From contig NZ_LGHT01000014.1 in NCBI RefSeq assembly GCF_001202035.1, forward strand, positions 1 to 32,912: 32,912 nt of DNA. Reading direction: 5' to 3'. Below the pieces are notes generated by a model. It was not told the DNA's origin. It did not search any database and worked only from the letters and a program-made list of their open reading frames with translations. This document shows, piece after piece, positions 24,879 through 32,570 of this stretch. The stretch's first letter is position 1; the number at the start of each line of letters is the position of its first letter. Source of the stretch: Pseudorhodobacter wandonensis (lineage in GTDB: Bacteria; Pseudomonadota; Alphaproteobacteria; Rhodobacterales; Rhodobacteraceae). A program made the position numbers and the translations under genes.

Positions 24879-24984
24879 TGTTTCTGGGCCATTTGGTCGG
24901 AAATCATCGCTATTCCGATCAGTCGTTCCGTGTGGTCGGGTCCTCTGTGCGTCTTTTTCGGGTATACCTATACAATGCGGCTCC

Positions 24985-25066
24985 TCGAGACGGATTATTG
25001 TGTCTCATTTGGGTAGTTTTCCGCACCGTAGGACGCTACCGTTTGTCGATCTAGAGGCAAACGAGA
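24985..25066. other. Putative Tn3-family res site upstream of resolvase
   Basis: Two inverted-repeat subsites precede the resolvase gene: GAGAC (24987-24991) with GTCTC (25002-25006), and CGTTTG (25040-25045) with CAAACG (25058-25063). Their position directly in front of tnpR is the usual place of the resolution site, where resolvase also represses its own gene. Subsite limits are not exact. Confidence 0.5.
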
Positions 25067-25072
25067 CAAGAC

Positions 25073-25629
25073 ATGGCGGTTTATGGCTATGCCCGCGCTT
25101 CGACTCTGGAGCAAGACGTCACAATTCAGGAAGAGGCGCTCCGTAGCGCCGGATGTGAGATCATCCGATCGGAAAAGGTCAGCGGTGGCTCGCGTGCTGG
25201 ACGATCGGAGCTCGCCCTGCTGCTCCAGTTCCTCAGACGCGGTGACACTCTGATGGTGACGCGCGTCGATCGGTTGGCGCGCTCGATCAAAGACCTTCAG
25301 GATATCGTCCATGAACTGCGGGCGGCGGGCGTCGCCCTGAGGGCGACGGAACAGCCGATCGACACCTCGACCGCCGCCGGAAAGGCGTTCCTGACATGCT
25401 CGGCGTGTTTGCGGAATTCGAGACCAATCTACGCCGGGAACGGCAAATGGAGGGAATCGCTCAGGCGAAGTCCAAGGGCGTCTACACCGGACGCAAGCCG
25501 TCGATTGATCCTGCGGAGGTTCGGCGTTTACAAACTGAGGAAAAGCTTGGAGCGACTGCAATTGCTGAACGCTTGGGCATCGGGCGCGCGTCGGTCTACC
25601 GGGTGCTTGCCGGCAATGATCAGAGCTGA
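25073..25629 (+). pseudogene. tnpR: Tn3-family serine resolvase, frameshifted
   Basis: The N-terminal catalytic domain of a serine resolvase is clear: YARASTLEQD with nucleophile Ser10, then VTRVDRLARS. The frame breaks after GKAFL near 25393. The rest of the protein, MLGVFAEFETNLRRERQ and a C-terminal helix-turn-helix (ATAIAERLGIGRASVYRVL), continues in another frame to a stop at 25627-25629. Adding one G restores GKAFLDMLGVFAEFE, the family consensus. The stop overlaps the ATG of tnpA by one base, the co-directional order of Tn21-like Tn3 elements. The lesion means the transposon could not resolve cointegrates, unless it is a sequencing error. Confidence 0.88.
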
Positions 25630-27338
25630 TGCCGGTCGGTTTCCTCACGCTCGAGCAAGAGCGGCGCTACGGGCGATTTCCAGACGACGTTTCAACCGAG
25701 CAACTGGAGCGATATTTTCATCTCGATGATAGCGATCAGGCATTTGTGCTGACCCGTCGCGGCGCCCACATGCGTCTTGGATTTGCCATCCAGCTCGGCA
25801 CGGTCAGATTTCTCGGAACTTTCCTGGAAGACCCCTGCGATGTGCCCGCGAGTGTTGTCGGCTTCATCGGCGGCCAGCTCGGCGCGTCAATTGACGGCGC
25901 CCTAGAGGCCTACCAGGCAAGCCAGTGGCGATGGCGGCATCCGCCGGAAATCCGCGAGCGGTACGGCTACCGCGACTTCTCCAACGCGCCGGCCCAATGG
26001 CGGCTGCTTCGATGGCTCTATGCTTTGTGTTGGACAGGGACGGATCGGCCGAGCGCATTATTCGATCAGGCCACGGCCTGGTTGGTGACGCACAAGGTTT
26101 TACTGCCCGGCGCGAGCGTGCTGGAACGGGTGATCGCCCGCGTGCGTAGCCGCGCGAATAGTCGCCTTTGGCGCTTGCTGGCGGCGCGGATCACGGCAGA
26201 TCAGAAGGAGCGTCTGGCCTCCCTGACAGTCGTTCCCGAGAATGCGCGGCAGAGTCCGATGGACCGGCTCCGATCGGGACCAACGCTTCAAAGCGCGCCC
26301 GAACTCGCGCGGGCGATCAAACGTCTCGACGAAATAAGGCAACTCGCCACGGGGCTGCCGCGAACCGATAAGCTGCCGAAGACGCGCATCCTCGCGCTCG
26401 CGCGGTTTGCCAATGCCGCCAAAGCGCAAGCGGTCGCCCGAATGCCGGACGAGCGTAGAGCCGCCACCTTGTTGGCGTTCATTCGGGCGCTCGAAGCAAG
26501 CGCCCAAGACGATGTCCTCGACCTCTTCGACGTGATTGTCACAAAAATATGGTCGGACGCCGCCCAAAAGGGTCGAGCCGCGCGGCTGCGCGGGCTGGGT
26601 GATCTCGATGCCGCAGCTCTGACCTTGAATGCGGCCTGCTCCGTCGTGGTCGATAAACAAATCAGCGACGCCGATCTCCGAAACGCGGTCTTCGCCGCCG
26701 TCCCCACAGCCCTGCTGGAAGCCGCAATGGCTCAGGTCGACACGCTCGCTCGGCCGCCGGAAGATCCCTATTTCGAGGAATTGCTCGATCAGCACCAACG
26801 AATTCGCCGGTTCCTGCCGCACTTCGCGCGCAGCGTTGATCTTGGCGCCATGCCGGGCGGGCAGCCCGTACTCAAAGCGTTGCAGCACCTGAAAGAGATG
26901 GAAGACGGCACGGTGCGCGGCTTGAAGATGCCCACGGACTTCGTGCCCAAATCGTGGCGGCAGCGGGTCATCAAGAATGATTTGGTCGATCATCGCGCAT
27001 GGACGCTGTGTCTCGTCGATCGGTTGCGCGGGGCGATCAGGCGGCGCGATATTCTCGCCGCACCCAGCTTGCGCTTCGCCGATCCGCGCATCGGCATGCT
27101 CGACGGCGCCGCCTGGGAAGCGGCCCGCCCTACCATATGCCGCACACTCGGAAGAACCCAGAATGTCGCCGAGGAAATCACCCGCCTCTCCGAACGGCTT
27201 GGCCAGGCTTACCGTTCGGTCGCGGGCAACCTGCCGGACAACGCCAGCCTCCGCATCGAACAGACTGCCGCCGGAGACGACCTCGTATTGACCGGCCTCG
27301 ACCGGCTTGAAGAACCGCCCAGCCTCGTTGGCTTGTGA
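25629..27338 (+). pseudogene. tnpA: Tn3-family transposase TnpA, N-terminal part cut by IS3 element
   Basis: The 569 codons begin MPVGFLTLEQERRYGRF with the DUF4158 DNA-binding region of Tn3 transposases and continue through the linker region. Full-length proteins are about 950-1000 residues, so the C-terminal half with the DDE catalytic centre is missing. The frame stops exactly at the first three bases of the inserted IS3 element (TGA, 27336-27338). The remainder of tnpA is not found on the far side of the element, so DNA was lost next to the insertion. The protein, if made, cannot transpose. Confidence 0.88.
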
Positions 27339-28273
27339 CGTTGCCCCCAACTTTTATCTAGCGTGAGCGAGACTCCGAGTTTGAGTTTTGCCCATTTGGG
27401 CGGGTTGGGCAAAGGGGGCTGGCGCGGATTGCGCAGCGTCAGGCCCCTTTGCGGGGTGAATGTCTGGGCGAACTCGGCGGGGGTCTGCCAGCCGAGGCGG
27501 GAGTGGGGGCGTTCGGTATTATAGTCCGTGCGCCATGCGGCCAACGTGGCGCGGGCGTGGTTCAGGGACGGGAACAGGGTTTCGTTCAACAGTTCATCTC
27601 GCAGGCGACCGTTGAAGCTTTCGATGAAGGCATTCTGGGTTGGCTTTCCGGGGGCGATGTAGTGCCAGTCAAACTTGTGATCATCCACGAATTTCAGAAT
27701 AGCGTTCGAGGTGAACTCGGTTCCATTATCACTGACCACCGTCTGAGGCTTGCCGCGGGTGTCGAACAGGATCGTCAGTTCTCGCGCCACCCTTGCGCCT
27801 GACAGCGAAGTATCGGCAATCAGGGCGAGGCATTCGCGGGTGCAGTCATCGACAACGGTCATAATTCGGAACCGGCGGCCATCGGTCAACTGGTCGGACA
27901 CAAAATCCAGCGACCAACGCTGGTTTGGCATCAATGGCAGCACCATCGGGGCCCGCGTGCCCATGGCCCGCTTGCGCCCACCGCGACGGCGCACATGCAA
28001 CTTCTCTTCACGATAGATGCGGAACAGCCGCTTGTGATTAACCTCATGGCCCTCACGCCGCAGGAACACATGCAGCCGACGATAACCGAACCGTCTTCGG
28101 ACTTTTGCCAGTTCTTTCAATCGTTCCCGCAGCACAGGGTCATCCTGGCGGATCACCTCATACCGCATGGTCATCCGGCAACAGCCAATCACCCGACACG
28201 CCCGCCGTTCGCTCATCCCGTGATCTGCCACCAGATGCGCGACCGCTTGCCGCTTGCCAGCGGGCGTCACCAC
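27209..28273 (-). pseudogene. IS3-family transposase OrfB, separated from OrfA
   Basis: An rve-type DDE integrase core is present: [11 protein letters not shown] (first Asp), [12 protein letters not shown] (second Asp) and [17 protein letters not shown] (Glu). It starts at [20 protein letters not shown], the usual beginning of this OrfB group. At the 3' end the frame runs through the IS end at 27336 and 42 residues into antisense tnpA, because no stop lies inside the element. Its 5' end is cut off from OrfA by the IS110-type insertion. A GTG at 28273 could still start it, but the OrfAB fusion protein needed for transposition cannot form. Confidence 0.85.
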
Positions 28274-28280
28274 TAATGGG

Positions 28281-28294
28281 ATGGTCCGCCCCGC
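28281..28294. repeat. Left subterminal inverted repeat of the IS1111-like element
   Basis: ATGGTCCGCCCCGC recurs as its exact reverse complement at 29614-29627. It lies eight bases inside the left end, as in the IS1111 group of IS110 elements, which have subterminal and not terminal repeats. Confidence 0.8.
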
Positions 28295-28342
28295 ACCCCA
28301 GCGTCAATATTGCGGCATCGCAAGAAAGGAAGGAGAGAAAAG

Positions 28343-29395
28343 ATGCGAACCAAACCAATTCCTGAGACTGCAGCCTTCGGCATCGATATCGGCAAGAAGG
28401 TGTTCCACGTTGCAGCCTTGAATGCTGCCGGCGCCGTGATCCAGCGCGCCAAGTTCTCGCGTGACACGCTGATGGCCTTCTTTGACGCGGCGCCGAAGGT
28501 GCTGATCGGCATGGAGGCCTGCCCTGGCTCGCAGTGGCTGGCGCGGCAGCTGGCTGCAATTGGGCATGATGCACGGATTATCCCGGCGCGCTTCGTGAAG
28601 CCCTACGTCAAATCGAACAAGACCGACACCGTCGATGCGGCGGCGATTGCCGAAGCCGTGACGCGGCCGACAATGCGCTTTGTCGAAGTTCGGACGCCAG
28701 AGCAGGTCGATCTCCAGGCGCTTCATCGCATCCGCGACCGGCTTGTCGGGCAAAGAACCGCGCTGATGAACCAGGCGCGCGCCTTCTGCCTCGAATACGG
28801 GCTGGCGATGCGTGTCGGGGCGGGCGGCTTCCATGCTGACATCCGTCGGCATCTGGCCAATGCGCAGAACGATCTGACACCTGCCATGCGGGTGCTGCTT
28901 GAAGAACTGCTCGATGACCTCGCTTATGTCGAAGGGCGCATCAAAGCCGTGAACGCCAAGGTCGAGGCTTATGCCAGCGAACATGAGGCCGTCAGCCGTC
29001 TTGTTACCATTCCGGGCATCGGGGCACTTGGTGCAACCGCGCTGGTTGCTGCAGCAGGCGATGGCCGGCAATTCCGCAAGGCGCGAGACATGGCGGCATG
29101 GCTGGGGCTGGTGCCAGCAGAGCATTCGACTGGAGGCAAGCAGACACTGCTGGGCATAAGCAAACGCGGCAACCGTTACGTGCGACGTCTCATCATACAC
29201 GGCGCGAGGTCATGCCTTTTACATCTGAACCGCGCGAACCACGCGCTCGGTGGTTGGCTCTCGGCGCTTGAGGCGCGAACGCACCGCAACAAGGCCGTGG
29301 TCGCCTTGGCCAACAAGCTGACCCGCATCGTCTGGGCCATCCTGACCAGGCCCGGCACTGTCTATCTGCAGTCGAAAGGCGCAGCTGCAAGCTGA
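28343..29395 (+). CDS. IS110-family transposase (DEDD recombinase)
   Basis: This is a 350-residue protein with the N-terminal RuvC-like DEDD domain (FGIDIGKKVFHV; LIGMEACPGSQWL; KTDTVDAAAIAEA) and the C-terminal Tnp20/IS116 domain (LVTIPGIGALGATALVAAAG; AEHSTGGKQTLLGISKRGNR, with the putative nucleophilic Ser). The ATG at 28343 follows an AGGAGAG ribosome-binding site; a TTG at 28310 is a longer but unlikely start. IS110-family recombinases act with an element-encoded non-coding RNA that pairs with both donor and target DNA. The gene looks intact, so this is probably the youngest and perhaps the only active element in the window. Confidence 0.92.
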   Translation: MRTKPIPETAAFGIDIGKKVFHVAALNAAGAVIQRAKFSRDTLMAFFDAAPKVLIGMEACPGSQWLARQLAAIGHDARIIPARFVKPYVKSNKTDTVDAAAIAEAVTRPTMRFVEVRTPEQVDLQALHRIRDRLVGQRTALMNQARAFCLEYGLAMRVGAGGFHADIRRHLANAQNDLTPAMRVLLEELLDDLAYVEGRIKAVNAKVEAYASEHEAVSRLVTIPGIGALGATALVAAAGDGRQFRKARDMAAWLGLVPAEHSTGGKQTLLGISKRGNRYVRRLIIHGARSCLLHLNRANHALGGWLSALEARTHRNKAVVALANKLTRIVWAILTRPGTVYLQSKGAAAS

Positions 29396-29613
29396 CCTCT
29401 TCACCGCAGAACCGATTGCAGGGGACGTGATGACCAAACGATTGATCGACCACGGGTAAGCCACGCGCAAAAAAACGGGACGGTATCCCGCGCCACTAAT
29501 CTGGAACCCGAGGGGCGGATCTCATCAAGGCCTTGTCGCCAAAAGCGGCTGACTGATCAGAGGCCGGATACATTTACGCAAGCCGGTGCGTCACCAACTC
29601 AAACCTTGCAATA
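29396..29613 (+). ncRNA. Putative bridge (seek) RNA region of the IS1111-like element
   Basis: The 218 bases between the transposase stop and the right subterminal repeat have no ORF. Three short segments match the element's own junctions: CACTAAT (29494-29500) equals core plus left end (28271-28277); GCGTCACCA (29588-29596) equals the left target flank plus core (28264-28272); ATACATTT (29568-29575) equals right end, core and right flank (29626-29633). A small stem CGGGA/TCCCG (29477-29491) precedes the first. This is the arrangement expected for donor- and target-binding guide segments. The matches are short, and the RNA boundaries are unknown. Confidence 0.5.
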
Positions 29614-29889
29614 GCGGGGCGGACCATACATTTTTCCCAGAAGGTCTTTCAGCGCGGCATTATCGAGCATCGCATCCGCCAACAGCCGTTTCAGACGGGC
29701 GTTCTCGTCTTCAAGCCCCTTCAGGCGCTTGGCCTCGCTGACATTCATGCCGCCATACTTGGCTTTCCACTTATAGACGGTCGCATCGCTGACGCCGTGC
29801 TTGCGGCACAGATCGGCAACGGAAATCCCCGCCTCATGCTCCTTTAAAATGCCAATGATCTGATCTTCAGTAAATCTGCTACGCTTCAT
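29599..29889 (-). pseudogene. IS3-family OrfA, C-terminus replaced by IS110 insertion
   Basis: This is an HTH_Tnp_1-type OrfA: MKRSRFTEDQIIGILKEHEA, the helix-turn-helix SVADLCRKHGVSDATVYKWK, and a leucine-zipper-like coiled coil (LKGLEDENARLKRLLADAML). The genuine part ends at LLGKM near 29629; the last residues (YGPPRYCKV) are read from the inserted element. In the uninterrupted IS the run of five A residues would place OrfA and OrfB in the same frame instead of requiring a programmed frameshift. The start ATG at 29889 lies 64 bases inside the IS end. Confidence 0.88.
29614..29627. repeat. Right subterminal inverted repeat of the IS1111-like element
   Basis: GCGGGGCGGACCAT is the exact reverse complement of the left repeat (28281-28294). 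It lies one base inside the inferred right end at 29628. The unequal spacing to the two ends is usual for IS1111-like elements. Confidence 0.8.
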
Positions 29890-29955
29890 CTCTGGTCCTT
29901 TCGGTTGGGCCAGAGTCTATCTCAAACTGGATTAGATCGAGGGGGCAATGTCACA

Positions 29956-30324
29956 TCAGTGATAGCGTCGACATACCGCATTGAACGTCGATGGTGGCAC
30001 AAATGCCTCAATAATCGGAAAGCCGGTCTTTTGGTTTCTGACGGATCTGGTCACAAACAGAAGCGGGCTATCGATTGCGCGTTCAGGCCGCTTAGCGTTG
30101 AGATCTCGGCACAAAGCTAAAATTCCTTCAGGCCCAGACATCGCGGCGAAAACGGCTGCTGAATTCTTGGATAGCTGCTCCCACGACACTGGCGGCGATT
30201 GTCGTCGGGTAAAAGAACCGCGCCTACACCCCCTGGACCAAATTGGTTTCAGTGCGGGAATAGGGCGATGTTTGCACCACTGCAGCGCTTCCTCAGGTCT
30301 TTTATCAAGGTATCTGCCGTGCAT
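29956..30324 (-). CDS. Unknown protein behind the GntR regulator, at the IS boundary
   Basis: This is a 122-residue frame whose ATG (30324) overlaps the GntR stop (TGATG), implying translational coupling. I recognise no domain, signal peptide or membrane helix. It ends three bases before the IS3 terminus, so the natural C-terminus or further genes of this operon may have been removed when the element inserted or flanking DNA was deleted. It could also be a non-coding open frame; codon use is less regular than in the regulator. Confidence 0.35.
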   Translation of the reverse strand: MHGRYLDKRPEEALQWCKHRPIPALKPIWSRGCRRGSFTRRQSPPVSWEQLSKNSAAVFAAMSGPEGILALCRDLNAKRPERAIDSPLLFVTRSVRNQKTGFPIIEAFVPPSTFNAVCRRYH

Positions 30325-30971
30325 CAATATCCGTGCCTTGCCCTGCTTGACACGGTGGCGAGAGCGAAGCGAACAAGATAATCATTCAGAGAAAGTGACG
30401 CAGCACAAGCTGCATCTGCATCGCGTTCCACTATTGCTGAAAGGATGGCTGCGTGCAAAACCTTTCCAGCACCAATTTCCTTCACCTCGTCGTGCACATG
30501 CAGAAACCAAAACCGACGCGACAGGCTTTGCAGCGGGATGAGCGCGTCTTCGAGATAGGGATTACCCGTTGCGCGAATAATCAATGAGTGGGTTTGTCGC
30601 ACGGTTTCGGCATATCCGCGCAGTTCGAACTCACCAGTCAAAGCACTCATCAATTGGGCCATTTCGCCGATATCTTTCGATGTCGCGCGCTGGCAGGCCA
30701 GCATGACAACCAAGCGCTCCATTTCGCGACGAACCTCAAGCCCGTTCACCTGGTCCTCAACCGACACAGCTGGTATCTCGATGCCCTTACTGGCATGAAT
30801 CCGCAGCATTCGGGTTAGCGCGAGTCTTTGAAGCGCCTCACGCACCGGTGTTCTTCCCAACCCCGTCACTTCAACAAGCACACGTTCCGATACCATCGAA
30901 CCGGGTTTTAGCTCCCCCCGTTCGATCATGTTTTGCAGCAATTCAACGGCCTGATCCGATTGACTACTCAT
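30324..30971 (-). CDS. GntR-family regulator with FCD ligand domain
   Basis: This 215-residue regulator has an N-terminal GntR helix-turn-helix (SERVLVEVTGLGRTPVREAL, then QRLALTRMLRIHASKGIEI) followed by an all-helical FCD domain. His residues in RQTHSLII and LHAAIL are likely metal or ligand contacts. FadR/FCD regulators usually repress carboxylate-catabolism genes and are relieved by the substrate. It is divergent from the flavin-reductase gene, with 128 bases between them holding palindromic AT-rich sequence, so it probably controls that gene. It is not obviously linked to histidine. Confidence 0.88.
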   Translation of the reverse strand: MSSQSDQAVELLQNMIERGELKPGSMVSERVLVEVTGLGRTPVREALQRLALTRMLRIHASKGIEIPAVSVEDQVNGLEVRREMERLVVMLACQRATSKDIGEMAQLMSALTGEFELRGYAETVRQTHSLIIRATGNPYLEDALIPLQSLSRRFWFLHVHDEVKEIGAGKVLHAAILSAIVERDADAACAASLSLNDYLVRFALATVSSRARHGY

Positions 30972-31050
30972 GGTTTCCCTCGCCCTTTCGTAAGACCCGA
31001 CTGCCCGACAAGGGCGATGATCGCAAGGAATCGCTTGCCATGCAACCGAT

Positions 31051-31063
31051 ATATCGATGATAT
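31051..31063. promoter_or_regulatory. Candidate GntR operator in the divergent gap
   Basis: ATATCGATGATAT (ATATC-GAT-GATAT) is a perfect 13-base odd palindrome in the 128-base gap between the GntR gene and the flavin-reductase gene. The AT-rich run that follows (TATGTTATATAGTATGC, 31061-31077) can hold a -10 element. Autoregulation and control of the divergent gene are inferred. Confidence 0.45.
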
Positions 31064-31099
31064 GTTATATAGTATGCATTCACCAAGGACAAATACCCG

Positions 31100-31759
31100 A
31101 TGAAATATTCCCCACACACCGAACCAAGCCCGTTGCCCTTTTCGCCATTTAAAAGTTGCACCATCCCGAGGCCAATCGGATGGCTGTCCTCAGTCAGCAC
31201 TACGGGTGTCGAAAACATCGCGCCTTACAGTCAGTGGCAGAACTTGTCCTTTGATCCGCCCATGGTGATGTTTTCGGCAAATCAATATCCAGACGGTCGG
31301 CGCAAGGACACTGTCGTCAACGCAGAAACCATGGGCTGGTTTGTATGGAACATGGCCACATGGGATCTTCGTGAGCAGGTCAATCTTAGTGCAATGGCAT
31401 TGCCGCCTGGCGAAAGCGAATTTGACCATCTGAATATTACACGCGACTATGCCGACAACGCACCTATTCCGATGGTTCGTGAAAGCCCCGTCAAGTTTGA
31501 GTGCCGCTACCTTTCGACGCATAGGATAAGAGGAAACTCACCCGTAGGGACGATTGACATCGTGTTTGCGCGTGTCGAAAAGATTCACATCGACGACCGC
31601 GTTATCCTTCCCGATGGGCGCCTCGACATTCCCGCCATTCGGCCAATCGCGCGGCTGGGGTATTTCGACTATACTGTGATCGATAACGTGTTCGAGATGC
31701 GCGTTCCGGGGTCAGATGGCGATGCGCAAGCTGGTCTTGAGGGACGTTCTGGGATCTGA
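31100..31759 (+). CDS. Flavin reductase-like protein (FMN-binding split barrel)
   Basis: This is a 219-residue protein of the flavin-reductase-like family. Near the N-terminus PRPIGWLSSVSTTGVENIAP and SQWQNLSFDPPMVMFS are the typical FMN-binding stretch. Such proteins either supply reduced flavin to a partner monooxygenase or bind FMN themselves. No flavin-dependent monooxygenase gene is in the window, so the partner may have been lost in the neighbouring rearrangements. Its divergence from an FCD-type regulator suggests a role in breakdown of an organic acid or aromatic compound; the substrate is unknown. Confidence 0.85.
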   Translation: MKYSPHTEPSPLPFSPFKSCTIPRPIGWLSSVSTTGVENIAPYSQWQNLSFDPPMVMFSANQYPDGRRKDTVVNAETMGWFVWNMATWDLREQVNLSAMALPPGESEFDHLNITRDYADNAPIPMVRESPVKFECRYLSTHRIRGNSPVGTIDIVFARVEKIHIDDRVILPDGRLDIPAIRPIARLGYFDYTVIDNVFEMRVPGSDGDAQAGLEGRSGI

Positions 31760-32093
31760 CCAATTTGGTGGCGAGGGATTTGGTAAGCTGAATAGTGGGA
31801 GAAACTGACACAGCTGCTCATTTTATTTCCGACGACCAAAGCGAAGAAGCCGAAATCCTTTGCGTTGGGTGCGGCCTCTCTCGTGTGTCAATTTGAACAA
31901 TCTGGGGAGGCAATTGAGAAGCTCGATTCATCGCTGCGGCGTTCCGGACGAAGATTGGAACCTCTACCGCACGGCGCAGCGACCGAGCAATCCAGCCAAA
32001 ACGCGCAAAGCCCTTCGGGCTTCGGGGGGACTCGCCAAACGTTGACCAGGTGTTGACAAGAATTTGGAATGATAAAAGCCGAGCGTTTAGCTC
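31760..32093. other. Degenerate intergenic DNA with two small hairpins
   Basis: I find no supported gene. AAGCCC-TTC-GGGCTT (32008-32022) and CCGAGC-GTTTA-GCTCGG (32079-32095) can form stems; the second runs into the first two bases of the next element. Either could terminate transcription from the flavin-reductase gene, though neither is followed by a T-run. Confidence 0.4.
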
Positions 32094-32336
32094 GGTGTCG
32101 CGTAGCCCTTAAATCTGAGACGCGGCGCGTTCGACGTCCTTTTTGGCCTTTAAAGGTGAGATTTCGCAGTCATCCGACGGAAATTCCCCGTTTTTCTGCA
32201 ACAAGCTGCTCGAACTCTGTCTCAGGTTTATGGGCAAGAATATCCCATTTAGGGGTAACATTTCATATTTTAGGGCAAAGCAAGGTTGTTGATTTCGTTG
32301 AATTTCTAATGTCACAATTAAGGGCTACGCGACACC
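32094..32336. mobile_element. 243-bp MITE-like element with perfect 19-bp terminal inverted repeats
   Basis: GGTGTCGCGTAGCCCTTAA (32094-32112) recurs as its exact reverse complement at 32318-32336. The interior has no coding frame of note. The repeat resembles the end next to the ISL3 remnant at 24575-24593 (GGTGTCGCGT and TTAA shared), so an ISL3-type transposase could have moved it in trans. The eight flanking bases on each side differ, so no target duplication is visible. Confidence 0.6.
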
Positions 32337-32457
32337 TGCACAAGCCGCGGCTGCTTTCGGACAACGGCGCCAGTTACATCTCGGGCGAGTTGGCCGACTG
32401 GCTGGAAGACCGGCAGATGGGACATGTCCGCGGTGCCCCGTATCACTCGCAGACCCA
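32333..32457 (+). pseudogene. IS3-family transposase OrfB scrap
   Basis: About 41 codons of an rve-type integrase core survive: KPRLLSDNGASYISGELADW, then LEDRQMGHVRGAPYHSQTQ. It includes the second catalytic Asp (SDNG) and the HVRGAPYH stretch typical of one IS3 group, different from the OrfB at 27209. It is bounded on both sides by copies of the GGTGTCGCG repeat pointing outwards from it. Confidence 0.75.
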
Positions 32458-32570
32458 GGTGTCGCGTTGCCTTTAAATCCGGCACACTGCGCGTTGAGCG
32501 ACGTTTGTTGCCCTTAAACGTGGCATTCAGTCGCCGCTCGTCAGTGTCTTTCCCTGTTTCGCAGTACGAT
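32458..32570. repeat. Diverged second copy of the MITE-like left half
   Basis: Starting with GGTGTCGCGTTGCCTTTAA, this stretch can be aligned by eye with 32094-32205 over about 110 bases, with shared blocks such as TTAAATC, GCGCGTT and a CCCTGTTT/CCCGTTTTT region. The matching right end is not seen. It overlaps the 3' end of the gene running off the window. The limits are approximate. Confidence 0.5.

Larger units (their letters stand above)
28273..29628 (+). mobile_element. IS110-family (IS1111-like) element inserted in the IS3 orfA/orfB junction
   Basis: The element carries one DEDD transposase gene on the plus strand, 70 bases of 5' DNA and about 235 bases of 3' non-coding DNA. Joining the flanks restores the IS3 sequence GGGAAAAATGGTGACGCC (minus strand) with a shared TG (CA on plus) at both junctions, which defines the ends as 28273 and 29628 with a CA core. 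Subterminal inverted repeats at 28281-28294 and 29614-29627 place it in the IS1111-like group. Confidence 0.8.
27336..29953 (-). mobile_element. IS3-family element (OrfA/OrfB type), interrupted by an IS110-type element
   Basis: The ends are TGACGTTGCCCCC (27336-27348) and, in reverse complement, TGACATTGCCCCC (29941-29953), matching at 12 of 13 bases. Inside are orfB and orfA on the minus strand, separated by a second element (about 28273-29628). Without it the IS would be about 1.26 kb, normal for IS3. The four bases flanking the two ends (CTTG and CATC) differ, so no target duplication remains and flanking DNA has been rearranged or deleted. Confidence 0.85.

Noticed and set aside
26100-27350. 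416-codon minus-strand frame opposite tnpA
   Set aside because: It is the antisense shadow of the Tn3 transposase, with no family signature.
28304-29200. 298-codon minus-strand frame opposite the IS110 transposase
   Set aside because: It is the antisense shadow of a clear DEDD transposase gene.
29954-30323. Continuation of the Tn3 tnpA gene beyond the IS3 element
   Set aside because: No frame on the plus strand after 29953 carries the DDE half of a Tn3 transposase; that part of tnpA is absent from the window.
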